NCBI RefSeq assembly: GCF_003054245.1
Contig: NZ_QBKR01000001.1
Coordinates: forward strand, 1-64,000
Length of the DNA stretch: 64,000 nucleotides
From: Melghirimyces profundicolus
GTDB lineage: Bacteria; Bacillota; Bacilli; Thermoactinomycetales; DSM-45169
Direction of reading: 5' to 3'
Numbering within the stretch: position 1 is the stretch's first letter; every line of letters begins with the position of its first letter. A model generated the notes under the pieces. It was not told the DNA's origin. It ran no database searches and saw nothing but the letters and a program-made list of their open reading frames with translations. The position numbers and the translations under genes were made by a program. Positions 1 to 8,504 of the stretch are shown here, in pieces.

Positions 1-633
1 GAGGAGTCGATTGCTCGAAAACATGATTCTCCTTGGGCCGAAAAGATCCTTCCATCAAAAGGGATTACTGTATATGATCGGGGTTATCTGGATCTTGGGC
101 GACTGGATGGATGGGAAGATCAGGGACACTTGTTTGTGGTTCGCCTTCGAGACAACACCGTGGTTTCCAAGCAAAAAGGGCTGAAACGGCTGCCGGTGGA
201 GGGTTCCAATGTTATGGGAGATATGAGTGCGCAACTGGGTCGGGTAAAGAAAACGGATCATCGATTTCGAGTGGTTACTTTTCGCGACGGACGCGGCAAG
301 CCGATTCGGGTGGTCACGAACCTGTGGAATGTACCTGCGGAAACCATCGCTGCGCTTTACAAAGAGCGTTGGCAGGTGGAGCTCTTTTTTCGTTGGATCA
401 AACAGCATTTACATGTGAAAAAACTCTTCGGAACCAGCCCAAATGCAGTCTACAACCAGCTTTACGGTGCATTCATTGCTTATCTGCTGTTGAACTGGCT
501 TTACCAACAAACCCAGCCTGAATGGCGTACCGTCAAACTTTCATTTGTTCGCTTTGTTCGAAAGCTTTGTTGGCGGCAATTACCGACAGAAGTTGAACTA
601 TCCGTTTATGAGTTATTAGACAGATACCGATGA
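1..633 (+). CDS. IS4-family transposase, 5' truncated by window edge
   Basis: The frame is open from base 1 to a TGA at 631-633, so the start lies left of the window. The visible part carries the DDE strand YDRGYLDL near the left edge. The C-terminal IS4 signature Y-(2)-R-(3)-E-(6)-K is complete, reading YKERWQVELFFRWIK around 358-402, with the Glu as the third catalytic acid. The enzyme would cut and paste its own insertion sequence. A small inverted repeat (GTTGATT/AATCAAC, 639-658) follows the stop. No left end or inverted terminal repeat can be checked here. It sits in the AT-richer region that ends at the split sigK gene. Confidence 0.9.
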   Translation, partial: EESIARKHDSPWAEKILPSKGITVYDRGYLDLGRLDGWEDQGHLFVVRLRDNTVVSKQKGLKRLPVEGSNVMGDMSAQLGRVKKTDHRFRVVTFRDGRGKPIRVVTNLWNVPAETIAALYKERWQVELFFRWIKQHLHVKKLFGTSPNAVYNQLYGAFIAYLLLNWLYQQTQPEWRTVKLSFVRFVRKLCWRQLPTEVELSVYELLDRYR

Positions 634-638
634 TTTTG

Positions 639-658
639 GTTGATTTTCCCTAATCAAC
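639..658. repeat. Short inverted repeat after the IS4 transposase
   Basis: GTTGATT (639-645) and AATCAAC (652-658) are perfect 7-bp arms around a 6-nt loop, just after the transposase stop. There is no T-run, so it is a weak terminator candidate or part of the element end. Confidence 0.4.
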
Positions 659-669
659 AGGCCTGATAA

Positions 670-831
670 ATGACGTATATAGTGAAACACCTTATCAACG
701 GAGAGGCGAGGTGCATCGGTTTTGTGTTGGAGAATCACGATGGAACATGGGAAGCTTTTAACAATTCCGGCGAGCTTCAAAGATGGGTTTTGGAAAAAGC
801 ACCGTTTTTTACGCTGAAGATGGATGTGTGA
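670..831 (+). CDS. Small hypothetical protein, 53 aa
   Basis: An ATG frame of 53 codons follows the transposase by 36 nt. Composition looks protein-like: NGEARCIGFVLENHDGTWEA, then a segment ending LKMDV. I do not recognise a family. There is no convincing Shine-Dalgarno sequence before the ATG (GGCCTGATAA), so it could be the tail of a gene truncated by the insertion sequence. There are no membrane segments. Confidence 0.4.
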   Translation: MTYIVKHLINGEARCIGFVLENHDGTWEAFNNSGELQRWVLEKAPFFTLKMDV

Positions 832-1206
832 TGTGTCTTTTTGACGGGTAGTACTTAAACTGGTTGAAAAGTGTGGAAAGCCGGAAAGCGGAGTGGAAAG
901 ATGAAAATAAGACAAGTATTAACGATACAAAAAACTTTGTAACCGGGGATAAGCATGGATGCTGAGAAAATCACGTTGAAATGTTTGAGAGTAGAACGTG
1001 GAGGGAGATTGGGAAAGGGGGTGATGCGTCTCAGACGCTTGGCCTCCTACTTCACCTGGTATTACCCCTTCAAGCCCACCGGACCCGATGAGGGTCCTTT
1101 TTCTTGTATAAACATTAAAAATTTAGAATGGAGTGAGGGAAATCACCTTCAACACACATCCACTGTGGTGGGTGAACTGCAGATGACTTATGAAAATATT
1201 TGTATA
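832..1206. other. Non-coding stretch with a structured segment
   Basis: No gene is supported. The stretch contains pairable segments: ACGTT/AACGT near 973-1002, GCGTC/GACGC at 1026-1038, and an AAGGGG..CCCCTT pair around 1014-1072. It ends in an intrinsic terminator at 1081-1103. It looks like an RNA leader without its gene. Confidence 0.35.
1081..1103 (+). terminator. Intrinsic terminator of an orphan leader-like segment
   Basis: GGACCC (1081-1086), a GATGA loop and GGGTCC (1092-1097) form a 6-bp stem followed by TTTTTCTT. No intact gene precedes it closely. Confidence 0.6.
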
Positions 1207-1235
1207 TTGACAGTTATCATATTATTTGATAATTT
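1207..1235 (+). promoter_or_regulatory. Candidate sigma-A promoter for the sarcosine-oxidase-like gene
   Basis: TTGACA at 1207-1212 is a perfect -35. TAATTT (1230-1235, 17-nt spacer) or GATAAT (1228-1233, 15 nt) is the -10. It would start transcription just before two GAAC-type palindromes. Confidence 0.45.
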
Positions 1236-1243
1236 GAACGAAA

Positions 1244-1272
1244 TGAACGTGTTCATAGAAAGAACATGTTCT
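1244..1272. promoter_or_regulatory. Tandem palindromic operator candidate
   Basis: TGAACGTGTTCA (1244-1255, perfect 5-bp arms) and AGAACATGTTCT (1261-1272, perfect 12-bp palindrome) have centres 17 bp apart, immediately downstream of the 1207 promoter. The layout suits a dimeric repressor. The regulator is unknown. Confidence 0.5.
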
Positions 1273-1418
1273 TGATTTGAAATTGATTAAAGGCCTTACT
1301 CATGTCGATAGAAGAAGGTTTACATGATGGAATATGCATGACTGACTCCCCATCAAATGAATGCTGGAGACTTCTGGATTAACGGCTTGTTAACCATTCA
1401 GGGAGGGTTAAATGATCA

Positions 1419-2549
1419 ATGGATGCAGACATCGCAGTGATTGGCGTTGGGTCGATGGGCAGTTTTGCCCTGTGCGAGCTGGCTTCAATGGGAGTGAATG
1501 TGATCGGTTTTGAACGATATGCGCCCGGGCACGATAGAGGTGCAGGACACGGGGAATCTCGCATCTTTCGCACTGCATACGGGGAAGGGACTGACTATGT
1601 CCCGTTTCTACAGCAGGCACGAGATCTATGGAAGCATCTTGAATCTATGACAGGTATTGATATTTACACTGAAACGGGAGGCATGATGATTGGCAGGCCC
1701 AATGATGGCTTTCTTGAAGAGGTGTTGATGAGTGCAGAGGCGTACAATCTACCGCATCAAGTGTTAGATGCTGAAGAAGCGCGGGGCCGATTCCCACAAC
1801 ATCGGTTTGATAACGAAGACATTGTGTTCCTGGATCCGTTGGCAGGTGTGTTGCGGCCTGAGCTTGCAATTCAAGCTGCATCAACCCTCGCAACGGAAAA
1901 GGGAGCACGGCTTTATTGCGGGTGCCCAATTACGGCCCTTGAACCGCATAGTGCCGGTGTGACGATCCATTGTGAAGGGGAAAAGTTTCACGTTGGCCAT
2001 GTGGTGATCTCTGCTGGTGCTTGGACGTCTCGACTGCTACCGCAACTCAGCCTACCGGTTTGGGTTGAACGTCAAATCATGTTCTGGTATCCCGCAGGAA
2101 ACCCGCGGGAATTTGTACCGGATCGGTTTCCAATCAGCATTCGAATCACCGACGGAGATGCATGGTATGCCCTTCCTACCCTTGATGGGAAGACGGTCAA
2201 GGTTGCCCTTCATACCGAAGGAGAGCGGGTCGACCCAGATACCATAGACCGTGCAATCCATACAAAGGACAGCGAGCTCTTATCCCAATTTGCCCAGAAA
2301 TATATTCCGGATCTCGATTCTGAGCCCGAAAAGGGGAAAGTCTGTATGTACACGAACACACCAGACAACGACTTTGTTCTCGGTTCGGTATCGGGGGTTC
2401 CTCATGTCACATTACTCGGCCCCATGGGTGGACATGGATTCAAATTTGCGCCAATCATGGGCAAATTGGCTGCCGAGGTTGCCACTGGAATTTCTCCATC
2501 GCTCGCCATCGACCTATTCAGTCCTGATCGGCTGATTGGAGTGAAATAA
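1419..2549 (+). CDS. Sarcosine oxidase / N-methyl-amino-acid oxidase family flavoprotein
   Basis: 376 aa, close to the ~390 aa of monomeric sarcosine oxidase. The N-terminal Rossmann motif is VIGVGSMGS (residues 7-15). The motif around Cys309 (VCMYTNTPDNDF) matches the segment that carries the covalent flavin in monomeric sarcosine oxidase. The late GPMGGHGFKFAP segment is also family-typical. The reaction is oxidative demethylation or deamination of a small N-methyl amino acid with release of H2O2. The exact substrate cannot be read from sequence; SolA-like N-methyltryptophan oxidase is an alternative. GGGAGGG at 1401-1407 lies 11 nt upstream of the ATG. A permease-like pseudogene follows 94 nt downstream, so uptake and oxidation may once have been linked. 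Confidence 0.85.
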   Translation: MDADIAVIGVGSMGSFALCELASMGVNVIGFERYAPGHDRGAGHGESRIFRTAYGEGTDYVPFLQQARDLWKHLESMTGIDIYTETGGMMIGRPNDGFLEEVLMSAEAYNLPHQVLDAEEARGRFPQHRFDNEDIVFLDPLAGVLRPELAIQAASTLATEKGARLYCGCPITALEPHSAGVTIHCEGEKFHVGHVVISAGAWTSRLLPQLSLPVWVERQIMFWYPAGNPREFVPDRFPISIRITDGDAWYALPTLDGKTVKVALHTEGERVDPDTIDRAIHTKDSELLSQFAQKYIPDLDSEPEKGKVCMYTNTPDNDFVLGSVSGVPHVTLLGPMGGHGFKFAPIMGKLAAEVATGISPSLAIDLFSPDRLIGVK

Positions 2550-2643
2550 ACTCTAGTCTATATGGTTCAGTAACATGTTGTTGGTTACCTGGCACGAATG
2601 TTACTGAACCAAACCATTTAATGATACGAAGGAGGCTCCCACG

Positions 2644-3882
2644 ATGTCCAAGATCTTGACGATGGATGATGTTCCATTAAACAAGTTTCATAAACGGGTC
2701 GCGGTATTTACAAGCGGCGGATTTTTTTGTGACGGATATATATTGGGCTTAACCGGAATTGCGCTTGCACTTCTGGTTCCAGATTTAAATGTCAATCCAT
2801 TTTGGGAGGGGATGATCGCAAGTTCCGCTTTAATCGGATTATTCATTGGAGGTTTAATCTTCGGTTGGGTTACGGATCGTATCGGTAGACAGGTTGCGTT
2901 TGTGATCGATCTTGCAGCATTCATTGTCGTTTCCATTCTACAATTTTTTGTGACCGACGCGATACAACTCTTCATTCTCCGATTAATCATGGGTATAGCC
3001 ATCGGGGCAGATTATGCTATTGCACCAGCATTACTTTCGGAATTTTCGCCAAGAAGGGTTCGGGGAATGTTTCTCGCTTGGTTAAATGCGAGTTGGACAA
3101 TCGGATTTGTGGTAGCTGTTTTTGTTAGTTTTTTAATGCAGCATTATGGCGGTGCGGATGCATGGCGTTGGATTCTTGCAAGTAGTGCGGTTCCTGCATT
3201 GATCGTGCTTGGTTTGCGATTAGGAGCACCGGAATCACCACGATGGTTAGTGAAGCAAGGAAGGGTGGAGGAGGCCAAACGCATCATCCATGATTATCTG
3301 GGTCCCAATGTCGCCATAGATGATCTCTTTGTAGAAAAAGATACGAAAACACATTACCGGGAGTTATTTACAAAGAAATGGCGAAAACGGATTGCTGTAG
3401 GAGGAGGCTTTTGGTTTTGTCAGGTGACTCCGTATTTTGCGATTCTCACATTTGGTCCGTTGGTTTTGAGTCAAGTGGGTATTCAAAATGAATTTGCCGG
3501 GACGTTAGCAATGAACCTTGTCTTGCTCATCGGAGCGATGGTCGGTTTATGGATCGTCGATCGAGTACCTCGAAACAATTCCTGATGTCTACCTTTTTAA
3601 TCATGGCACTACCGCTATTGATATTAGGTAAGGGCATCGGGTGTCGGTGTATGCACAGCGATTAGCCGAGTGGGTGCTGCACTAGGTACGTTTCTACTTC
3701 CAATATCGATCGACTCCATTGGAATCGGTAGTACACTGATGATCGCTTGTGGAATTTGTATAATAGGCTTTTTGATGACAAAAGCGTGGGCCCCAGAGAC
3801 AAAGGGGTTAAATCTCATTGATGCATCGACGATTCATACAACCACTGAGATTACTGGCTCCGGCATAAAATTGCCCAAATGA
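2644..3882 (+). pseudogene. MFS transporter (sugar/metabolite-proton symporter type), frameshifted and internally deleted
   Basis: Residues 1-310 give the N-terminal two thirds of an MFS carrier with the loop motif GWVTDRIGRQ and PESPRWLV in the central loop. The frame then stops at 3583. The expected protein continues in another frame at 3586 (MSTFLIMALPLLILG), as if one A were lost from an AAAA run near 3574. After about 3626 the frame jumps again, to SGVGVCTAISRVGAALGT. That segment normally follows about 50-60 residues that are missing here. The end, APETKGL, is typical of the family. A small frameshift plus a deletion makes it a clear pseudogene. The start has the spacer GGAGGCTCCCACG before ATG 2644. 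Confidence 0.85.
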
Positions 3883-4100
3883 ATCGTTCCAGAAATACCT
3901 GCCCAATGTTCGCGCGATGTTGTGTCCCATATGCCGTAAGAATTTGGGTAGAGGTCTCATCCCTTCTGATCATAATACCAGACGCTGAACTCAGTCATGC
4001 ACTTTTACCACCCTTTCTCCCCAGAAGGGGAGATTGTCTTTTTTACCGAATTATATTCAGCAACTAGCGATAGAGAGAGCAAAAATGAAGGGTGATCAGT

Positions 4101-4751
4101 TTGAGTCGAAAAGAGATACAAACGAAACGGATGTGGATGTATTTTGTAAATGCAACCGTTGAGATTATTGAAAAAGAAGGCATTGAAGGCGTTACGGCAA
4201 GAAAAATTGCTGATCGAGCAGGTTATACAAGTTCTACCATTTATAATTACTTTGGAGAGCTTTCCCATCTTATTTTCTTTGCCTCTATGCGATTTGTTAA
4301 TGACTATATACAAGAAGTCCCTACATACATGAGTAAAGGAGTGAACTATTTAGAAAAATACTTGTTAAGCTGGGAATGTCTTTGTAAACATTCTTTCACT
4401 CGACCAGAAATTTATCATGCGGTTTTTATAGCTAATTTAGGTGGAAAACCCCAAGAACTACTGGATCACTACTATTCTGTCTATCAAAGTGATTTGATCG
4501 GTTTTCCGGACGATCTAAAACCATTAATTCTTGAGCACAACCTAATCAAGAGAAATCAAGCATTGTTGGAAATGGCGTCAAAAGAAAACATCGTAAGACC
4601 CGAAAACATAGAGGAAGTGAATGATATCATCATTCTCATTTGGGAGGGAATGATAACGACATTACTGAATCAAAGACGTGATTATGAACTGGAAGAAGCG
4701 ATAGAAAAAACGATGAGGTATATTAATAAAATCGCTTCCAAATTACTTTAG
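4101..4751 (+). CDS. TetR/AcrR family transcriptional regulator
   Basis: The N-terminal helix-turn-helix reads GVTARKIADRAGYTSSTIYN at about residues 28-47, followed by FGEL. The rest is an all-helical ligand domain ending MRYINKIASKLL. The protein is 216 aa from TTG 4101, which has GAAGG at a 9-nt spacing; GTG 4092 is the alternative start. The gene is AT-rich compared with the genes beyond 9.3 kb. It lies just upstream of the permease-ureohydrolase pair, in the same direction, so it may control them or itself. Ligand unknown. Confidence 0.8.
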   Translation: MSRKEIQTKRMWMYFVNATVEIIEKEGIEGVTARKIADRAGYTSSTIYNYFGELSHLIFFASMRFVNDYIQEVPTYMSKGVNYLEKYLLSWECLCKHSFTRPEIYHAVFIANLGGKPQELLDHYYSVYQSDLIGFPDDLKPLILEHNLIKRNQALLEMASKENIVRPENIEEVNDIIILIWEGMITTLLNQRRDYELEEAIEKTMRYINKIASKLL

Positions 4752-4871
4752 ATTTATTCATAGGGACGCATTTCCCGCGATAGGGAGGAAATGATGCACT
4801 CCCTGATCACAGTGCAGACTTTTCCACGCTCCAATGGACTGCATCGAATAATTCGAATGGAGGGTGACCGC
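4752..4871 (+). promoter_or_regulatory. Structured 5' leader of the permease gene
   Basis: AGGGAG (4782-4787) can pair with CTCCCT around 4797-4803, hiding a good ribosome site (GGGAGGAA) that precedes an in-frame ATG at 4791. TGCAG..CTGCA and CGAA..TTCG can form two more hairpins before the main ribosome site at 4859. I could not match it to a known riboswitch class. Confidence 0.35.
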
Positions 4872-6251
4872 ATGTTCGGCAAAGATTATTTTTATCTCGC
4901 TTTTGGCAGCATGATCGGCATCGGGTGGCTGGTATCCGTCCCTTTTTGGATCGATCTGGCAGGAAGTGTCGGGGCAATCATTGCAGTTCTCCTGACAACC
5001 GCCATCGCCATTCCCATCGGCTTTGCTTACGGTGAGCTGACCGCCTCCCTGTCCGTTTCCGGGGGAGAATTCGCTTATACCTTGAAAACATGGGGGCGAT
5101 TGCCGGGGTTTATTTGTGGATGGTTTTTGTGTTTGATGTATATCATGATTCTTCCCTGGGTCGCCATTGCAGTGGCTGTGCTCATCAGTTATTTGTTTCC
5201 TCAATTAGATGCTTTTCCTTTGTATACGATATTGGATTATCCGATTTATCTGCCCCACCTTCTGATCAGCTTGCTCATGGTTTTTCTCATCGTCTATATG
5301 AATATGAAAGGTGTAAAGTACACAAAGATATTTCAAAATGTAGTTACCATTCTCATGATTACGATCTTTGTTGTTTTTATCGTAAGCGGATGGTTGTTCG
5401 GTTCCGTGGAAAATACCCATCCGCTGTTTTCGCCCAAAGGTGAAGTGAATGGAATTCTCCTCGGCATCGCTTCTATTTTGTTTTTTATGAATGGCTTCGA
5501 CACGATTCCGAAAATGATGGAAGAAGCGAATCAAAAAATTAAACGATCCCGCTTGGGATGGGCTATCGTGGGTACGATCCTGGCCGGGGCTCTGCTCTAT
5601 ATATTAATCATCTTAGCTTCGAGCATGATGATGTCTCCCGGGCAGATGGACAAGCTCGGAGACCTGCCGCTGGCTGCCGCTTTTCAAAAAGCGACCGGTT
5701 CTTCAGTATTATCCGGTATTGTCATCTTTGGGGCATTGGCTGGTGTTGTTACCACGTTTAACGGTTTTCTAATGGCGGGAAGCCGCTTGATTTCCTCTTT
5801 TTCCACGGCTGGGTTTTTACACCCCGCATTTGGAACTCAGCACCCAGAATATCGGACACCTCACGTTGCGCTATGGGTGATGGCGGTTTTCTCTATGTTC
5901 GGAATCCTGTTGGGAAGAGGGGTACTTCTTCCTTTTATCATCTTGGGCGGGGTTTCGCTTCTGATCGCTTGGTTTAGCGTCTCCTTGAGTGTCATTCGAC
6001 TGCGTATGACCCATCCGGAGATGGTTCGCCCTTACAAGATGCCGGGTGGAATCTACATGGGTTACTTGGCATTCGTTCTTTCCGGTTCCTTTTTGATCAT
6101 GATGTTGATCCCGGGCACTCCGGTTTCCCTCGGCAAGGTGGAATATTCCCTGTTCCTCGCTTGGGTGGTATTTGGAGGGATGATCTATTTCTTTCAGTCA
6201 AAAAAGAGACTGTTTTCTCCAGAGAAAAAATCGGATGAAGGCATGAGTTGA
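4872..6251 (+). CDS. Amino acid permease, APC superfamily
   Basis: A 459-aa polytopic membrane protein with about 12 hydrophobic segments. The APC signature is in TM1 (GSMIGIGWL), and GFDTIPKMMEE follows the TM6 region as in the APC family. I chose ATG 4872 because GGAGGG (4859-4864) sits 7 nt upstream. An in-frame ATG at 4791 also has a ribosome site and would add 27 hydrophilic residues. The gene ends 15 nt before a ureohydrolase start, so the two form an operon. A shared role is likely: import of a guanidino or amidino compound, then hydrolysis. The substrate is inferred only from that context. Confidence 0.85.
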   Translation: MFGKDYFYLAFGSMIGIGWLVSVPFWIDLAGSVGAIIAVLLTTAIAIPIGFAYGELTASLSVSGGEFAYTLKTWGRLPGFICGWFLCLMYIMILPWVAIAVAVLISYLFPQLDAFPLYTILDYPIYLPHLLISLLMVFLIVYMNMKGVKYTKIFQNVVTILMITIFVVFIVSGWLFGSVENTHPLFSPKGEVNGILLGIASILFFMNGFDTIPKMMEEANQKIKRSRLGWAIVGTILAGALLYILIILASSMMMSPGQMDKLGDLPLAAAFQKATGSSVLSGIVIFGALAGVVTTFNGFLMAGSRLISSFSTAGFLHPAFGTQHPEYRTPHVALWVMAVFSMFGILLGRGVLLPFIILGGVSLLIAWFSVSLSVIRLRMTHPEMVRPYKMPGGIYMGYLAFVLSGSFLIMMLIPGTPVSLGKVEYSLFLAWVVFGGMIYFFQSKKRLFSPEKKSDEGMS

Positions 6252-6266
6252 TTGGAGGAGATCATT

Positions 6267-7151
6267 ATGAAAAAAAGCACATTAGGTATCCTGGGATTCC
6301 CTTGGGACGGAGGCGCCACATTGGGGAGGCCCGGTTCCCGTTTTGCACCTCAAGCGATTCGTGAGGCGCTCCAATGGTTCACCAACCGGATTGGTGATCA
6401 AAAAGTGTATGATGTAGAGAAAAAGAGGCTGGTCGACCTGACCAAAATGGAATTGAGTGATTACGACGATATCGATATCGCCGCGTACAGCACGGAAAAG
6501 ACGTTTCAAAACGCCGAAGACTCAGTGCGGGAATTGTTGAATTCCGGTGTGTTTCCATTAATCCTCGGCGGTGATCATTCCATCTCGTATCCCATGATCA
6601 AAGCCCTGCACGATCAGACCGAAGGAAAAGTCGGTATTATCCAGTTGGACGCCCACTTGGACTTGGTCGACGACTCCCCTGTACAAGGGCGGTTTTCCCA
6701 GAGCAGTCAGATGCGCCGGGCTTTGGAGCTCTCACGGATCGAACCGGAAAATATCGTCCAGATCGGGGTTAGAGGCTACAATTACCCTTGGTATGAGACC
6801 TATTTGAAAGAGACGGGTATCGTTCAAATCACGGCCGCCGAAGTACATCAAACGAAACCTAATCAGGTGATCGAGCGTACCTTAGCCGCCTGTGAGGGCG
6901 TGGAAAAAATCTATCTCACCTTTGATATCGACGTGTTGGATCCGGCCTTTGCACCAGGGACAGGCGCCAATGAACCTGGTGGCTTAACGCCTGTACAATG
7001 CTTGTCAATCCTGGAAGGGCTCTATCCCCACATCAATGCGATGGACATTGCGGAAGTCAATCCGCTCTATGACCATCATGGAATCACCAGCAGCCTCGCC
7101 GCTCGAATTGTTTTCGATTGTTATACGGCATTGGCTTGTAGGGGTAACTAA
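6267..7151 (+). CDS. Ureohydrolase (agmatinase/arginase family)
   Basis: 294 aa. The binuclear manganese site is visible: GGDHS (first His), LDAHLD (Asp, His, Asp) and FDIDVLDP (two Asp). RPGSRFAPQAIR near the N-terminus is typical of agmatinase-like members. The enzyme would hydrolyse a guanidino (or formimino) group to urea (or formamide). Agmatine, guanidinobutyrate, guanidine and formiminoglutamate are all possible. The start is ATG 6267, since GGAGGAG lies 6 nt upstream; TTG 6252 is in frame but has no ribosome site. It is translationally close to the upstream permease. Confidence 0.85.
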   Translation: MKKSTLGILGFPWDGGATLGRPGSRFAPQAIREALQWFTNRIGDQKVYDVEKKRLVDLTKMELSDYDDIDIAAYSTEKTFQNAEDSVRELLNSGVFPLILGGDHSISYPMIKALHDQTEGKVGIIQLDAHLDLVDDSPVQGRFSQSSQMRRALELSRIEPENIVQIGVRGYNYPWYETYLKETGIVQITAAEVHQTKPNQVIERTLAACEGVEKIYLTFDIDVLDPAFAPGTGANEPGGLTPVQCLSILEGLYPHINAMDIAEVNPLYDHHGITSSLAARIVFDCYTALACRGN

Positions 7152-7404
7152 TGTCATAAGGTAAATATGCTCAATAAATGTGAATTTGTTTATACCGGGA
7201 ACTCTCTCGGTCATATTTCTCTTGTTGGATCCATCATTAAAACTAGATTTTGACAAGTTGCTCTAAAAAAAGATGGTTAAATGAGATACCATGCTTCCAT
7301 TTTCTCTCATCGTGAATAACCGAAAATACTCAAAAAATAAATCCGGGGGGTACACTTCCCCTCGAAAGAATAAAGAACGCTTAGAAACCAAATTTCGAGG
7401 CCTG
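7152..7404. other. AT-rich intergenic stretch
   Basis: No supported gene. It contains a loose ATGAGA/TCTCAT inverted repeat near 7280-7310 and a GGGG/CCCC hairpin near 7346-7361. No clear terminator is seen for the ureohydrolase. Confidence 0.3.
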
Positions 7405-7611
7405 TTAGGGGTGATATGACCACTTCAGTTTCACACTCTGACTGGTCAGCTCGTTCAACAGGCTCAATTGATGCCGCTGCTTGGCAAAGTCAATATCAAT
7501 CTCCCGGGCATAGTCTTCATGGCAGACCTCAATAATTTTTTCGTTCGCCTAGCGCAGTTGTCACTTGGGACAAATCGTTGGCTTCTTTTTTGGCAACCTG
7601 GTCCAGCAGCT
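7405..7611 (-). pseudogene. Decayed reading frame of unknown family
   Basis: On the minus strand two protein-like segments sit in different frames. Starting near 7611 is LLDQVAKKEANDLSQ, which stops soon after. Nearer 7405 is EVCHEDYAREIDIDFAKQRH, continuing to a TAA at 7405-7407. Their juxtaposition suggests a frameshifted gene relic. I do not recognise the family. Confidence 0.35.
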
Positions 7612-7668
7612 ATCCAAATACACCCCGATGGACGGCGACAAACATAAAAGCATCTTCCACCCGACTGA

Positions 7669-7864
7669 GGTGGAGTACAATTGAAAGCCAGACAAAACGC
7701 ACCAAATGTAAGGGAGAGATTAGAATCGTATTATAAGTCAGAGGTTACGATACCTGCGAATAGGTGAACTTTGAACGGATCTGAGCCGAATGAGAAGCCA
7801 ACCTTGTGTATGTATGGAGGGGAAAGTCACAGTGGTATTTGATAAGGAGGGCGATGTAGTTTGA
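7669..7864 (+). pseudogene. Possible relic of a toxin C-terminal region
   Basis: Two short protein-like stretches lie in different frames: NAPNVRERLESYYKSEV (7669-7764) and MEGKVTVVFDKEGDVV (7814-7864). The latter ends in a VVFDKEGDVV strand of the kind often seen at the end of polymorphic toxin domains. The intact gene that follows resembles an immunity protein, which fits a broken toxin gene. The evidence is thin. Confidence 0.3.
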
Positions 7865-7908
7865 AAATGGCTTAAGCCCGAAGGTAAGGGGTGCGAAAGG
7901 ATGGATTG

Positions 7909-8397
7909 ATGCTTCATATGATGGTATCGAAAAGTGCGAATGAAATAAGCAGAGGTCAAGGAAAATGGACGCTTTCTTTTTACGAACCGGAGAACAGGGA
8001 AATCATCCTTCAGCCCACATGGCCAATGGTATACGCTTATCTGTACCAGGTTGATGGAATTCATTTAAGCCAACTTTCCCTGGATTTAGAGGGAACAGGG
8101 TCTTTATGTTTGGGTGGAGGAAACGTTACCGATGAATTTGATGATCCACGGCTTGACAGGGATGTCCGGCATTTCTGCCTGATTTATTTTGATGATCCAC
8201 CCGATGGGGTGGGAGTAACCCTAATCCGAAGAGACCATCTTTTCGATCCCGATGAAGAAGGTTACATGTGCTTAAATATCACTTGCGGGACCGATATCCC
8301 ACTATATATGTGTGTTCCCTTGCCAGAAGTATTGGAGGCTTTTCGATACTTTTTTCATACCGGAAGACGATCACCGCATTTGTCATGGGAAGATTAA
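7909..8397 (+). CDS. Putative immunity protein, Imm1-like
   Basis: A soluble 162-aa protein. Its plan (WTLSFYEPENREIILQPTW, a central LCLGGGN, and a C-terminal EAFRYFFHTGRRSPHLSWE) resembles the Imm1 family. Imm1 proteins neutralise deaminase-type and other toxins of polymorphic or contact-dependent systems. I place the start at ATG 7909 because AAAGGA is about 8 nt upstream; GTG 7891 is in frame and would add six residues. No intact toxin gene is next to it, only the decayed frames on both sides. The family assignment rests on motif resemblance alone. Confidence 0.45.
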   Translation: MLHMMVSKSANEISRGQGKWTLSFYEPENREIILQPTWPMVYAYLYQVDGIHLSQLSLDLEGTGSLCLGGGNVTDEFDDPRLDRDVRHFCLIYFDDPPDGVGVTLIRRDHLFDPDEEGYMCLNITCGTDIPLYMCVPLPEVLEAFRYFFHTGRRSPHLSWED

Positions 8398-8504
8398 ATC
8401 ACGTGCCGCGCCCCAAATACCGATATGCCTACTTTTGTATGAGGTACACCCCCTTCCCATGAAAATAAATTTCAAGCCTGTACAAGGCCAAATAGAAGCC
8501 CTGA

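Noticed and set aside
955-1275. A 106-codon plus-strand frame before the sarcosine-oxidase-like gene
   Set aside because: It crosses the terminator at 1081 and the promoter at 1207, has no ribosome site and its sequence is not protein-like.
4752-4871. Guanidine (ykkC-type) riboswitch before the permease
   Set aside because: The conserved ykkC core and the ACGR loops of mini-ykkC are not found; only generic hairpins are seen.
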